Below, piece by piece: positions 1 through 5,413 of a DNA stretch of 5,413 nucleotides. The position numbers and the translations under genes were made by a program. Positions within the stretch are counted from its first letter, which is position 1. The number at the start of each line of letters is the position of its first letter. Source of the stretch: Thiotrichaceae bacterium (lineage in GTDB: Bacteria; Pseudomonadota; Gammaproteobacteria; Thiotrichales; Thiotrichaceae). The notes below the pieces were generated by a model. It ran no database searches. It was not told the DNA's origin and saw only the letters and a program-made list of their open reading frames with translations. The stretch lies in assembly GCA_027024625.1 (NCBI GenBank), contig JALVRY010000207.1, forward strand, positions 1-5,413. The letters run 5' to 3'.

Positions 1-192
1 TGACTTTTTGTGTTTTGATGCCGCAGATAAACCCAGCTCCGACATTGCATACACAATTCGTCGCTGTACTGGCTTGAGCCCATCGCCAATATTGGGCAAT
101 GCCCGATCCATGATGACGTACATGGAATAATCAAGATAGGCTTTCTCTGTATAGTCTTGCAGGGGGAGTTGTTCGATTCCTTCGTAATTCAT
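1..192 (-). CDS. parC: DNA topoisomerase IV subunit A, N-terminal fragment (cut by window edge)
   Basis: ParC is the DNA-cleaving subunit of topoisomerase IV, which works with ParE to decatenate daughter chromosomes and relax supercoils. Read on the minus strand from an ATG at 192-190, the frame stays open for exactly 64 codons to the window edge. It begins [20 protein letters not shown] and continues with the family signature [12 protein letters not shown], then [16 protein letters not shown] and [14 protein letters not shown]. This closely matches the start of E. coli ParC. The ParC/GyrA distinction rests on the SELGL..ASKHKKS stretch, which is ParC-like. The catalytic tyrosine lies beyond the window. 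No clear Shine-Dalgarno sequence precedes the ATG; the leader is an A/T-rich run. The gene is divergent from lptD, with the MITE-like element between them. The identity is confident; the rest of the gene is not visible. Confidence 0.95.
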   Translation of the reverse strand, partial: MNYEGIEQLPLQDYTEKAYLDYSMYVIMDRALPNIGDGLKPVQRRIVYAMSELGLSAASKHKKS

Positions 193-274
193 TTTTATTT
201 ATTGTGTAAGAAGCTATTGTTTATTTTCAGCAATACGTTTAAAACATCAAATGTATGAACCATTAGTAGTGATA

Positions 275-290
275 AGCCTCCTATGAGGCT
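275..290. other. Small perfect hairpin straddling the left element boundary
   Basis: AGCCTC (275-280), a CTAT loop and GAGGCT (285-290) form a perfect 6-bp stem. The left half lies in the flank and repeats the last six bases of the element's right end (439-444). It could be a chance feature of the target site or a remnant of another element end. There is no T-tract on either side, so it is not a terminator. Confidence 0.4.
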
Positions 291-301
291 GTCTAAGAAT
301 A
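280..301 (+). repeat. Left terminal inverted repeat of the MITE-like element
   Basis: This 22-bp arm contains the core GAGGCTGTCT (285-294) followed by AGAATA after one variable base. It matches the reverse complement of 428-449 at 20 of 22 positions, the differences being at positions 5 and 16 of the arm. The first four bases may be target sequence rather than element, because CCTA/TAGG at the two outer ends is itself palindromic. Confidence 0.75.
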
Positions 302-445
302 GAAAGCGTAGCGAAAATCACAGAAGCATTATAAGCCGAGCTTATTAAAAGAGGCGAATAGCCGTAGCTATTTAACGAAATTAATACGCTTAGATTATAA
401 TGCTCATGGGATTTGCAGTAGCTTACATATTCTCAGACAGCCTCT
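284..445. mobile_element. MITE-like non-autonomous palindromic element (no transposase)
   Basis: Almost the whole stretch folds back on itself about a centre at 364.5. The outer arms are 22-bp inverted repeats (280-301 and 428-449, 20/22 matching). Further in, AGCATTATAA (325-334) faces TTATAATGCT (395-404) at the same centre. AGCTTATTAA (339-348) faces a 9/10 match, and AATAGC (357-362) faces GCTATT (367-372) across a CGTA tip. There are small bulges between these blocks. No reading frame of useful length lies inside. TA dinucleotides at 282-283 and 446-447 fit a TA target duplication, as made by IS630/Tc1-mariner-type transposases, giving a 162-bp element. Family assignment is inference. 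It could instead be a genome-wide palindromic repeat of another class, and copy number cannot be judged from one window. Confidence 0.6.
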
Positions 446-449
446 TAGG
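428..449 (-). repeat. Right terminal inverted repeat of the MITE-like element
   Basis: This is the partner of the arm at 280-301. Its core AGACAGCCTC (435-444) is the exact reverse complement of 285-294, with TATTCT on the inner side and TTAGG on the outer side. The match stops abruptly beyond 449, as expected at an element boundary. Confidence 0.75.
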
Positions 450-554
450 TAATACCGTTCATAAACAACTGCTATAACTTCTTTATCTTTGTAGTTATAA
501 AGCGCCTAATGTAGCAAAGAAAACTCGCACGAACGACCCTTCTTTTTAGAATAG

Positions 555-584
555 TTAAGATTTACTTCGAAAAAAATAGATAAT
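555..584 (+). promoter_or_regulatory. Candidate sigma-70-like promoter for lptD (weak)
   Basis: TTAAGA (555-560) and GATAAT (579-584) are 18 bases apart, matching the consensus at 4/6 and 5/6 positions. The expected start near 591 would leave a leader of about 85 bases before lptD. Such matches are common in AT-rich DNA, so this is only a candidate. Confidence 0.22.
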
Positions 585-632
585 CTGCCATACTCTCTAT
601 CCAGAAAATCAGTGCTCCTGCATACGACACAA

Positions 633-638
633 TATAAT
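633..638 (+). promoter_or_regulatory. Candidate -10 box TATAAT upstream of lptD
   Basis: This is a perfect TATAAT, 37 bases before the lptD ATG. No good -35 lies 16-18 bases upstream, and there is no TG extension. A second TATAAT at 658-663 is so close to the ATG that it would give a nearly leaderless message. It too lacks a -35. Confidence 0.2.
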
Positions 639-675
639 AATATTCCCACTTACATTTTATAATTACACTCTGCTT

Positions 676-2865
676 ATGCAAACGACAGTGAAAACAATCA
701 AGGTTAGATTATGGCTTCCATTTTCTATCTGCCTGATGACTAGCCCAACGGTGTTATCTGCAACTCAATGGCAGAGCTGCAAAATTGAACAAGTACCCCC
801 AACAATTATCACACTCCCTAAGGAATACAAAAATGGAGATACTTATTTTGAAGCGGATAAAGCACTATTTAGTGATGTTGGGGTATCAACACTTTCTGGA
901 AATGTCATTGTAGTAAAAGAGGGGGATCAGTTTTTCGCTGATAATATCTCATACGACAGAGAAACAGAAATTGTCAAAGCCAAAGGGCATGTCCGAGCAA
1001 AAAGCGGCGCATTGGCTGTCAAAAGTAGAGAGGCTACTTTTAACCTAAAAACAAAGAATAACACAGCAACAGACGCTAGCTATCAAATACTAGAAGCAAA
1101 CGGGACGTTAAATGCCCAAGGTAAAAGCAAAGCTGTTAACCAATATGGCAAAGATGTATCTTATCTTAACAGTGCCACCTATTCCGCCTGCCCAGTAGAA
1201 AGACCCAGTTGGTATCTTACCGCTTCAAAAATTAAGCTCAACCATAAAACAGAAGTTGGTACTGCGCATAATGTTACTTTGCGAGTTAGCAAAAAAGATA
1301 TCCCCGTTTTCTATTTTCCTTATTTTAATTTCCCTCTAACGGATGAGAGAAAGTCAGGCTTCTTATTTCCATCTTACAGTAGTAGTGGTCGATTAGGTTT
1401 TGGTCTATCTGTACCTTATTATTTTAACCTCGCACCTAACTATGACTATACGTTAACGCCTACATTCCTATCCAAACGTGGAGTCAAGCTTGATAATGAA
1501 TTTCGCTACCTAACAGATAACGATAATGGAATTTTGCACTATGACGCATTATTCAACGATAGTAAGCGTAATGGAGAAAATCGTTATTACTACGATATAA
1601 GACATTTTACTAAATTAGGGGAAAAAACAACCTTTAGTATCAATGCAGAAGGGATTTCAGATTCTGATTACTTTGATGACTTTAGTGATAGCCTAGTATC
1701 ATCTAGCCGTGCGGCACTAGAACGCAATATTCAAATAAAAACATATAGAGAAAATTGGAGTTTAGAAGGAAGCTTACAGGATTATCAACTCCTTGATGGT
1801 GGCTCAAATCCCTACCGGCGTTCACCACAAATTGTATTTGACTACGACCCTCCTAACAGCGGCTCATCAGGCGTAGACTTTTCTGTTACATCAGAGCTTG
1901 TACATTTTGATAAAAGAAGAAAGGACTCTGCTCCAACGGGAGTACGCTTTGATGTGGATGCCAATTTAGGAAAACGTTTTTCAAGCCTTGCGTATTTTGT
2001 TCAACCTTCTTTGAAATTACGTTATACACAATATAGCCTCGACACTACGAATGATCCTTCTATTGACAAAACGCAGACACGCTTAGTGCCATCGGCAAGC
2101 ATTGATGGTGGTTTATTCTTTGAGCGCAGCTTTGCTGATGGAAAAAAAATTCAAACTTTAGAACCCAGATTGTATTACACCTTTACACCCTTTGTTGATC
2201 AAAGCGATATTCCTCTTTTTGATACGTCTGAAAATAGTTTCAGATATAATCAGTCATTTACAAACAATCGCTTTTCAGGAAAGGATCGTGTTGGAGATGC
2301 GAACCGTCTTACTGCCGCATTAACCTCTCGCATTCTTGACCAAGATACAGGTGATCAACTATTCACAGCTAGCGTAGGACAAATATTTTATTTTGATGAT
2401 CGAAAAGTCACCTTACCCAATCGAGCCGCAAAGACAGAAAAACGCTCCGAAATCGCTGTAGAATTTTCAGGAAAAGTTAGTGAAAATATTAAGATATCAT
2501 CAACATCATTATGGGAAACGGATGCCCAAAATATCATTTCTGGACAACTAGGGCTAAGCTACAATGACAAGAAAAATCGTTCTATTAGTTCAGAGTACCG
2601 GTATCGGGATGGATCTTTAGAGCAACTCGACCTTAGCTTTTCCACCCCTGTTAAAAATAATTGGCGTTTATTCGGTGGCTGGAATCATGATTTACAAAAC
2701 TCACGCATATTAGAAAATGAACTTGGTATTGAATACGCAAACTGCTGTATAAAATCCAAGCTTGTTGCAAGAAAATTTCTCACATCAGGCAATGATACCT
2801 ACGACAATGCTATATTAATGGAATTTAGCTTTAAAGGACTTGGTACTTTTTCACCAACTAGGTAA
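676..2865 (+). CDS. lptD: LPS-assembly outer-membrane protein LptD
   Basis: LptD is the beta-barrel that, plugged by the lipoprotein LptE, inserts lipopolysaccharide into the outer leaflet of the outer membrane. It is the end point of the Lpt bridge. The 729-residue product starts with a signal peptide (basic residues K6-R11, hydrophobic stretch, probable cleavage after LSA at residue 29). An LptA/OstA-like beta-jellyroll follows at about 55-155, then the barrel from about 205 to the C-terminus. Family hallmarks include FYFPYFNFPLTDERKSGFL (212-230), NEFRYL (274-279), LEPRLYY (495-501) and SVGQIFYF (566-573). The cysteines expected for the two long-range disulfides are present: C35, C172 and the adjacent pair C690-C691 (by analogy with E. 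coli, C35-C690 and C172-C691). The length is slightly under the E. coli protein. ATG 676 has no visible Shine-Dalgarno sequence; GTG 688 is an in-frame alternative but no better. surA follows 51 bases later without a terminator, so co-transcription is likely. Confidence 0.97.
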   Translation: MQTTVKTIKVRLWLPFSICLMTSPTVLSATQWQSCKIEQVPPTIITLPKEYKNGDTYFEADKALFSDVGVSTLSGNVIVVKEGDQFFADNISYDRETEIVKAKGHVRAKSGALAVKSREATFNLKTKNNTATDASYQILEANGTLNAQGKSKAVNQYGKDVSYLNSATYSACPVERPSWYLTASKIKLNHKTEVGTAHNVTLRVSKKDIPVFYFPYFNFPLTDERKSGFLFPSYSSSGRLGFGLSVPYYFNLAPNYDYTLTPTFLSKRGVKLDNEFRYLTDNDNGILHYDALFNDSKRNGENRYYYDIRHFTKLGEKTTFSINAEGISDSDYFDDFSDSLVSSSRAALERNIQIKTYRENWSLEGSLQDYQLLDGGSNPYRRSPQIVFDYDPPNSGSSGVDFSVTSELVHFDKRRKDSAPTGVRFDVDANLGKRFSSLAYFVQPSLKLRYTQYSLDTTNDPSIDKTQTRLVPSASIDGGLFFERSFADGKKIQTLEPRLYYTFTPFVDQSDIPLFDTSENSFRYNQSFTNNRFSGKDRVGDANRLTAALTSRILDQDTGDQLFTASVGQIFYFDDRKVTLPNRAAKTEKRSEIAVEFSGKVSENIKISSTSLWETDAQNIISGQLGLSYNDKKNRSISSEYRYRDGSLEQLDLSFSTPVKNNWRLFGGWNHDLQNSRILENELGIEYANCCIKSKLVARKFLTSGNDTYDNAILMEFSFKGLGTFSPTR

Positions 2866-2906
2866 GGTTACACTGAGTAAAATATTTCAGACTTATACTG
2901 AATTTT

Positions 2907-2910
2907 GGAA
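2907..2910 (+). promoter_or_regulatory. Ribosome binding site deciding the surA start
   Basis: GGAA ends six bases before ATG 2917, a normal Shine-Dalgarno spacing. It overlaps the in-frame TTG at 2905-2907, which argues against that TTG being the start. A later in-frame ATG at 2944 has no comparable signal. Confidence 0.6.
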
Positions 2911-2916
2911 AAACTT

Positions 2917-4257
2917 ATGGATAAAAAGAACACACATCACGCCATGCTATTACTAAACAAAGTATCAGCTGCATTTCTAGCCTGTCTACTTTGGAGCACA
3001 GTCTCTCTGGCAAATACTCCCATTGATAAAATTGCGGCTGTCGTAAACAACGACGTTATTATGGCAAGTGAAATTGCCACACGATCTCGTCTCCTTAGAG
3101 CAACATCAAAGAAAGCCGCTAGATTATCGCCTGCCCAACTCAAAGTAGAAGCGTTAGATAATTTGATTCTAGAAAAACTACAACTACAGCAGGCAAAAGA
3201 ACGCGGCATAGAGATAGACTCAGTTCGCTTGAATAAAACACTAGAAAAAATTGCGGCCAGAAACAGAATGTCACTCGGTCAATTTAGACAAGCATTGCAA
3301 CGTGAAGGGATGGATTATAAAAGTTATCGTGAGCAGGTACGAAATCGCTTGATAATGGACGCATTACGCCAACGACAAGTTGACAAGCGTATCAGTGTTT
3401 CCAAACAAGAAATAAAAGACCTCATTGTCAGCCAAAGCAGCACTATTAATAAAGGCGTGCAATATAACCTACAACACATTCTAGTCTCTGCTCCCAATGG
3501 AACATCCATTGCACAAGTTAATGCCGCAAAAAAACGTGCAGAACGCTTGCGTAAAAAAATAATATCAAGCGGTAATTTTGACGCTGTCGCTAAAGCATCC
3601 TCAGATAATAACGCCGCTAAAAACGGGGGACACCTTGGCTGGCAAGCCGCTGAAAAATTACCAGTATCCTTCAATCGTGTACTCAGCTTACTTGATGTAG
3701 GTGCAATATCTGATGTTGTTCGAGACCCTAGTGGCTTTCATATTCTCAAACTTCTCGGTAAGCGAGGAGGCAAACAACAAGGAAAAGGACTTATTACTAA
3801 AGCCCATGTTCGCCATATTCTTATTAAAGTTGACAAAAATCGTAGTGATGCACAAGCCAAGCAAGAAATTACAAAGATTAGACAAAAAATTGAAGCTGGA
3901 GCAAAGTTTGAAGATCTTGCAAGGCAGTACTCAGAAGACCCAGGAAGCAAAACCAATGGCGGTGACTTAGGCTGGACATCTGAAAATGCACTTGTACCAC
4001 AGTTTGCACGTGTAATGAAACAGCAGCAAGTAAAAACGATCAGTGCTCCATTTAAAACTCAGTTTGGCTGGCATATTTTAGAAGTCTTAGAAAAAAGACA
4101 AACTGATAGCACACCTGAAAAATTAAAACTAAAAGCACAAGAATTTTTAGGGCAACGCAAACTCGAAGAGGAATATGAAGCTTGGCTACAACGCCTAAAA
4201 GGTCAAGCCTATATCGAATATCGTATGCCTCTGGGTAACAACATTCGCCTAAAGTAG
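2917..4257 (+). CDS. surA: Periplasmic chaperone / peptidyl-prolyl isomerase SurA
   Basis: SurA escorts unfolded outer-membrane proteins across the periplasm to the BAM complex; LptD is a principal client. From ATG 2917 the product has 446 residues, a little longer than the E. coli protein. The signal peptide has its hydrophobic core at about 10-30 and probable cleavage after SLA (residue 32). The mature start, PIDKIAAVVNNDVI, is typical of SurA. The N-terminal chaperone domain runs to about residue 170, and its helical C-terminal part returns at about 395-430 (KAQEFLGQRKLEEEYEAWLQ). Two parvulin domains lie between: the first at about 184-281 (LQHILVS, NGGHLGW, GFHILKL), the second at about 296-393 (VRHILIK, SEDPGSKTNGGDLGW, FGWHILEV). 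In E. coli the second carries the isomerase activity. A TTG 12 bases upstream is in frame but overlaps the ribosome binding site. Two hairpins follow the stop codon. Confidence 0.97.
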   Translation: MDKKNTHHAMLLLNKVSAAFLACLLWSTVSLANTPIDKIAAVVNNDVIMASEIATRSRLLRATSKKAARLSPAQLKVEALDNLILEKLQLQQAKERGIEIDSVRLNKTLEKIAARNRMSLGQFRQALQREGMDYKSYREQVRNRLIMDALRQRQVDKRISVSKQEIKDLIVSQSSTINKGVQYNLQHILVSAPNGTSIAQVNAAKKRAERLRKKIISSGNFDAVAKASSDNNAAKNGGHLGWQAAEKLPVSFNRVLSLLDVGAISDVVRDPSGFHILKLLGKRGGKQQGKGLITKAHVRHILIKVDKNRSDAQAKQEITKIRQKIEAGAKFEDLARQYSEDPGSKTNGGDLGWTSENALVPQFARVMKQQQVKTISAPFKTQFGWHILEVLEKRQTDSTPEKLKLKAQEFLGQRKLEEEYEAWLQRLKGQAYIEYRMPLGNNIRLK

Positions 4258-4269
4258 TAACACTTACAA

Positions 4270-4310
4270 CTCTGATTAATCCACAAGCAAAATTCTTAAT
4301 TTAATCAGAG
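4270..4310 (+). other. Hairpin downstream of surA with 10-bp perfect stem
   Basis: CTCTGATTAA (4270-4279) pairs perfectly with TTAATCAGAG (4301-4310) across a 21-base loop. AACACT (4259-4264) and AGTGTT (4309-4314) could extend the base of the stem with a bulge, sharing the last two bases of the right arm. It lacks a following T-tract, so it is unlikely to terminate alone. It may protect the surA mRNA 3' end or act with the next hairpin. Confidence 0.6.
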
Positions 4311-4321
4311 TGTTATGAACT

Positions 4322-4372
4322 AAAAAGGATTCAACTAGGAGGCCGCCTCCTAACTGAGTCCTTTTTGCTTTT
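4322..4372 (+). terminator. Rho-independent terminator after surA
   Basis: The left arm 4322-4343 (AAAAAGGA...TAGGAGGC) faces the right arm 4345-4366 (GCCTCCTA...TCCTTTTT) about position 4344. Of 22 positions, 19 pair canonically, one is a G-U wobble and two are mismatches. The tip is the GC-rich AGGAGG/CCTCCT, and the stem runs into TTTTTGCTTTT. The A-run at the left foot means it could also stop minus-strand transcription. Confidence 0.88.
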
Positions 4373-4387
4373 AATACCATTTATATT

Positions 4388-5362
4388 ATGTCCTCTAAAA
4401 TCATTATTACCTCTGGCGACCCTGCGGGTATTGGCCCTGATATTATTCTTCAAGCCTTAACCCAAAATACATGGTCTCATGAACTTATTGTTGTAGCTGA
4501 TCCCAATCTACTCAAAAATAGAGCAAAACAATTAGGAATTAATGTCACGCTACATGACTACAACAAAAAAAATACCAAACATACATCTAATAATGCAATC
4601 ACCGTATTACCCATCAGCTGCCCTGCTCCCGTTACAGCAGGAAAATTAGACTCCCGTAACGCCCATTATGTTTTAGAAACATTAGAAATTGCCGCCAAAG
4701 GCTGCCTCAGCGGAGAATTTTCCGCAATGGTCACACCGCCTATCCACAAAGGCGTAATCAATGACGCAGGTGTCAAATTCAGTGGTCACACTGAATTTTT
4801 AGCGGAATTAACTCATACAAAACTACCCGTGATGATGCTTGCTGCCGACAAGCTACGCGTCGCCCTAGCAACCACACATCTTCCCTTATCTGAAGTCAGT
4901 GCCGCAATTACCGCAGACTTATTGGAAGATATTCTTAGTATCCTCTATAAAGACCTACAAGAAAAATTCTCCATCCCAAAACCACATATTCTAGTCTGCG
5001 GCCTCAACCCACATGCTGGTGAAAGTGGGCACATGGGGCATGAAGAAATTGACACCATCGAACCAACGCTAGAGAAAATGCGACAACAGGGCATGCACAT
5101 AACAGGACCATTACCTGCTGATACATTATTTACTCATAAATATCTCGACACTGCCGACGCGGTACTCGCTATGTATCACGACCAAGGCTTACCCGTACTT
5201 AAATACGTTGGATTTGGTAATGCCATCAATATTACTCTTGGTTTGCCCATCATCCGCACATCGGTAGATCATGGAACAGCCTTAGATCTAGCAGGCACAG
5301 GCAAAGCAAGCCCTAACAGCCTACTCGCTGCCATCAATTTAGCAGTTGAAATCAGTGGATAA
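4388..5362 (+). CDS. pdxA: 4-hydroxythreonine-4-phosphate dehydrogenase PdxA
   Basis: PdxA oxidises 4-phosphohydroxy-L-threonine with NAD(P). The product decarboxylates to 3-amino-2-oxopropyl phosphate, which PdxJ condenses with deoxyxylulose phosphate to pyridoxine phosphate. It is a cytoplasmic, metal-dependent homodimer. The 324 residues are close to the usual length and align with the E. coli enzyme at a constant offset of two. Metal ligands are H164 (TTHLP), H209 (LNPHAGE) and H264 ([12 protein letters not shown]). Substrate-site H134-T135 lies in SGHTEF, and D245, K272, N281 and R290 are also present. The start [18 protein letters not shown] fits ATG 4388, although no Shine-Dalgarno sequence precedes it. 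The gene begins 21 bases after a strong terminator stem, so its transcription probably depends on readthrough or an unrecognised promoter. A GTG-started frame overlaps its last eight bases, suggesting translational coupling to the next gene. Confidence 0.98.
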   Translation: MSSKIIITSGDPAGIGPDIILQALTQNTWSHELIVVADPNLLKNRAKQLGINVTLHDYNKKNTKHTSNNAITVLPISCPAPVTAGKLDSRNAHYVLETLEIAAKGCLSGEFSAMVTPPIHKGVINDAGVKFSGHTEFLAELTHTKLPVMMLAADKLRVALATTHLPLSEVSAAITADLLEDILSILYKDLQEKFSIPKPHILVCGLNPHAGESGHMGHEEIDTIEPTLEKMRQQGMHITGPLPADTLFTHKYLDTADAVLAMYHDQGLPVLKYVGFGNAINITLGLPIIRTSVDHGTALDLAGTGKASPNSLLAAINLAVEISG

Positions 5363-5413
5363 GCTACACCGCAAACGCATTATCGACAGCCAACGTGATG
5401 CATTCACCCGCAA
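5355..5413 (+). CDS. Start of the gene after pdxA, probably rsmA/ksgA (cut by window edge)
   Basis: A GTG at 5355-5357 overlaps the pdxA stop (GTGGATAA). It opens a frame with no stop to the window end, reading [13 protein letters not shown] then RDAFTR, with a last incomplete codon AA- (Lys or Asn). If Lys, the end would read TRK, which fits the run-up to the RKRFGQNFL motif near the start of RsmA, the 16S rRNA adenine dimethyltransferase that commonly follows pdxA. That assignment rests on gene order and about three residues, so it is inference; the visible sequence is not diagnostic. An ATG at 5398 in another frame (MHSPA...) is the alternative start. The strong overlap with pdxA favours the GTG frame. 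Confidence 0.35.
   Translation, partial: MDKLHRKRIIDSQRDAFTR

Larger units (their letters stand above)
193..675. other. Non-coding divergent intergenic region, parC / lptD
   Basis: This 483-base gap separates the parC start (minus strand) from the lptD start (plus strand), and I find no convincing gene in it. It must hold the promoters of both genes. Its centre is the palindromic element at 284-445. To the right lie an imperfect 7-bp stem (TATAACT 473-479 with AGTTATA 493-499, 13-base loop) and several AT-rich -10-like hexamers listed separately. On the parC side, TTGCTG (minus strand, 233-228) is a possible -35, but no good -10 sits at proper spacing. No tRNA, riboswitch or sigma-E consensus was recognised. 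Confidence 0.8.
4258..4387. other. surA-pdxA intergenic region with two tandem hairpins
   Basis: This 130-base gap contains a long-looped hairpin (4270-4310), a strong terminator (4322-4366, T-rich tail to about 4372) and only 21 bases between the terminator stem and the pdxA ATG. I found no promoter with both boxes downstream of the terminator and no Shine-Dalgarno sequence before the ATG. Confidence 0.8.

Noticed and set aside
280..449. The palindrome as a bidirectional terminator or a CRISPR-like repeat
   Set aside because: There is no T-tract at the stem foot, the arms are far longer than a terminator needs, and there is one palindrome with no spacer-repeat periodicity.
526..560. GAAC-containing stretch as a sigma-E promoter for lptD
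   Set aside because: In E. coli the surA region is sigma-E responsive, so I looked for GAACTT with a TCTGA/TCAAA-like partner about 16 bases on. GAACGA near 531 has no acceptable partner.
2905..2916. TTG at 2905 as the surA start, adding four residues
   Set aside because: The TTG overlaps the GGAA that serves the ATG at 2917, and it has no binding site of its own. The ATG gives a normal signal peptide.
2866..2916. TATACT (2894-2899) as a surA-specific promoter, and a 5-bp TTCAG/CTGAA hairpin as a terminator
   Set aside because: No -35 lies at suitable spacing, and the hairpin is short, AT-rich and lacks a T-tract. Continuous lptD-surA transcription is simpler.
2937..3956. Several open frames inside surA, on both strands
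   Set aside because: They lie within a strongly supported gene, have low-complexity or cysteine-rich translations with no family resemblance, and lack start signals.
676..5413. A novel defence, toxin or secretion system in the coding part
   Set aside because: All complete frames are recognisable housekeeping genes in a well-known order, with the key residues intact.

Overview
The window reads as ordinary chromosome of an AT-rich gammaproteobacterium. It carries parts of two conserved housekeeping neighbourhoods. The first is the 5' end of parC (topoisomerase IV subunit A), on the minus strand at the left edge. The second is the outer-membrane-biogenesis and vitamin B6 block lptD - surA - pdxA, followed by a cut-off reading frame that is probably rsmA (ksgA). 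The lptD-surA-pdxA-rsmA order is typical of Gammaproteobacteria, and all three complete proteins resemble their E. coli counterparts closely. I cannot resolve the genus.

Layout: 1-192 is parC (minus strand, cut by the window edge). 193-675 is a 483-base non-coding gap between the divergent parC and lptD starts. Its most notable content is a palindromic MITE-like element of about 160-170 bp, centred at 364.5, with 22-bp terminal inverted repeats matching at 20 positions. 676-2865 is lptD, 2917-4257 is surA, and 4258-4387 is a gap holding two successive hairpins, the second a strong rho-independent terminator. 4388-5362 is pdxA. From 5355 a GTG-started frame overlaps the end of pdxA and runs off the right edge.

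How the genes fit together: LptD is the outer-membrane translocon that delivers lipopolysaccharide to the cell surface. SurA is the periplasmic chaperone that helps fold outer-membrane beta-barrels, and LptD is one of its best-known clients, so the lptD-surA pair makes functional sense. PdxA makes pyridoxal phosphate. If the last frame is RsmA, it would dimethylate 16S rRNA. The terminator between surA and pdxA suggests that the operon, which runs through in many relatives, is at least partly split here.

I see no sign of an undescribed multi-gene system. The points most worth a second look are the MITE-like element between the divergent starts and the two-hairpin arrangement only 21 bases before pdxA.
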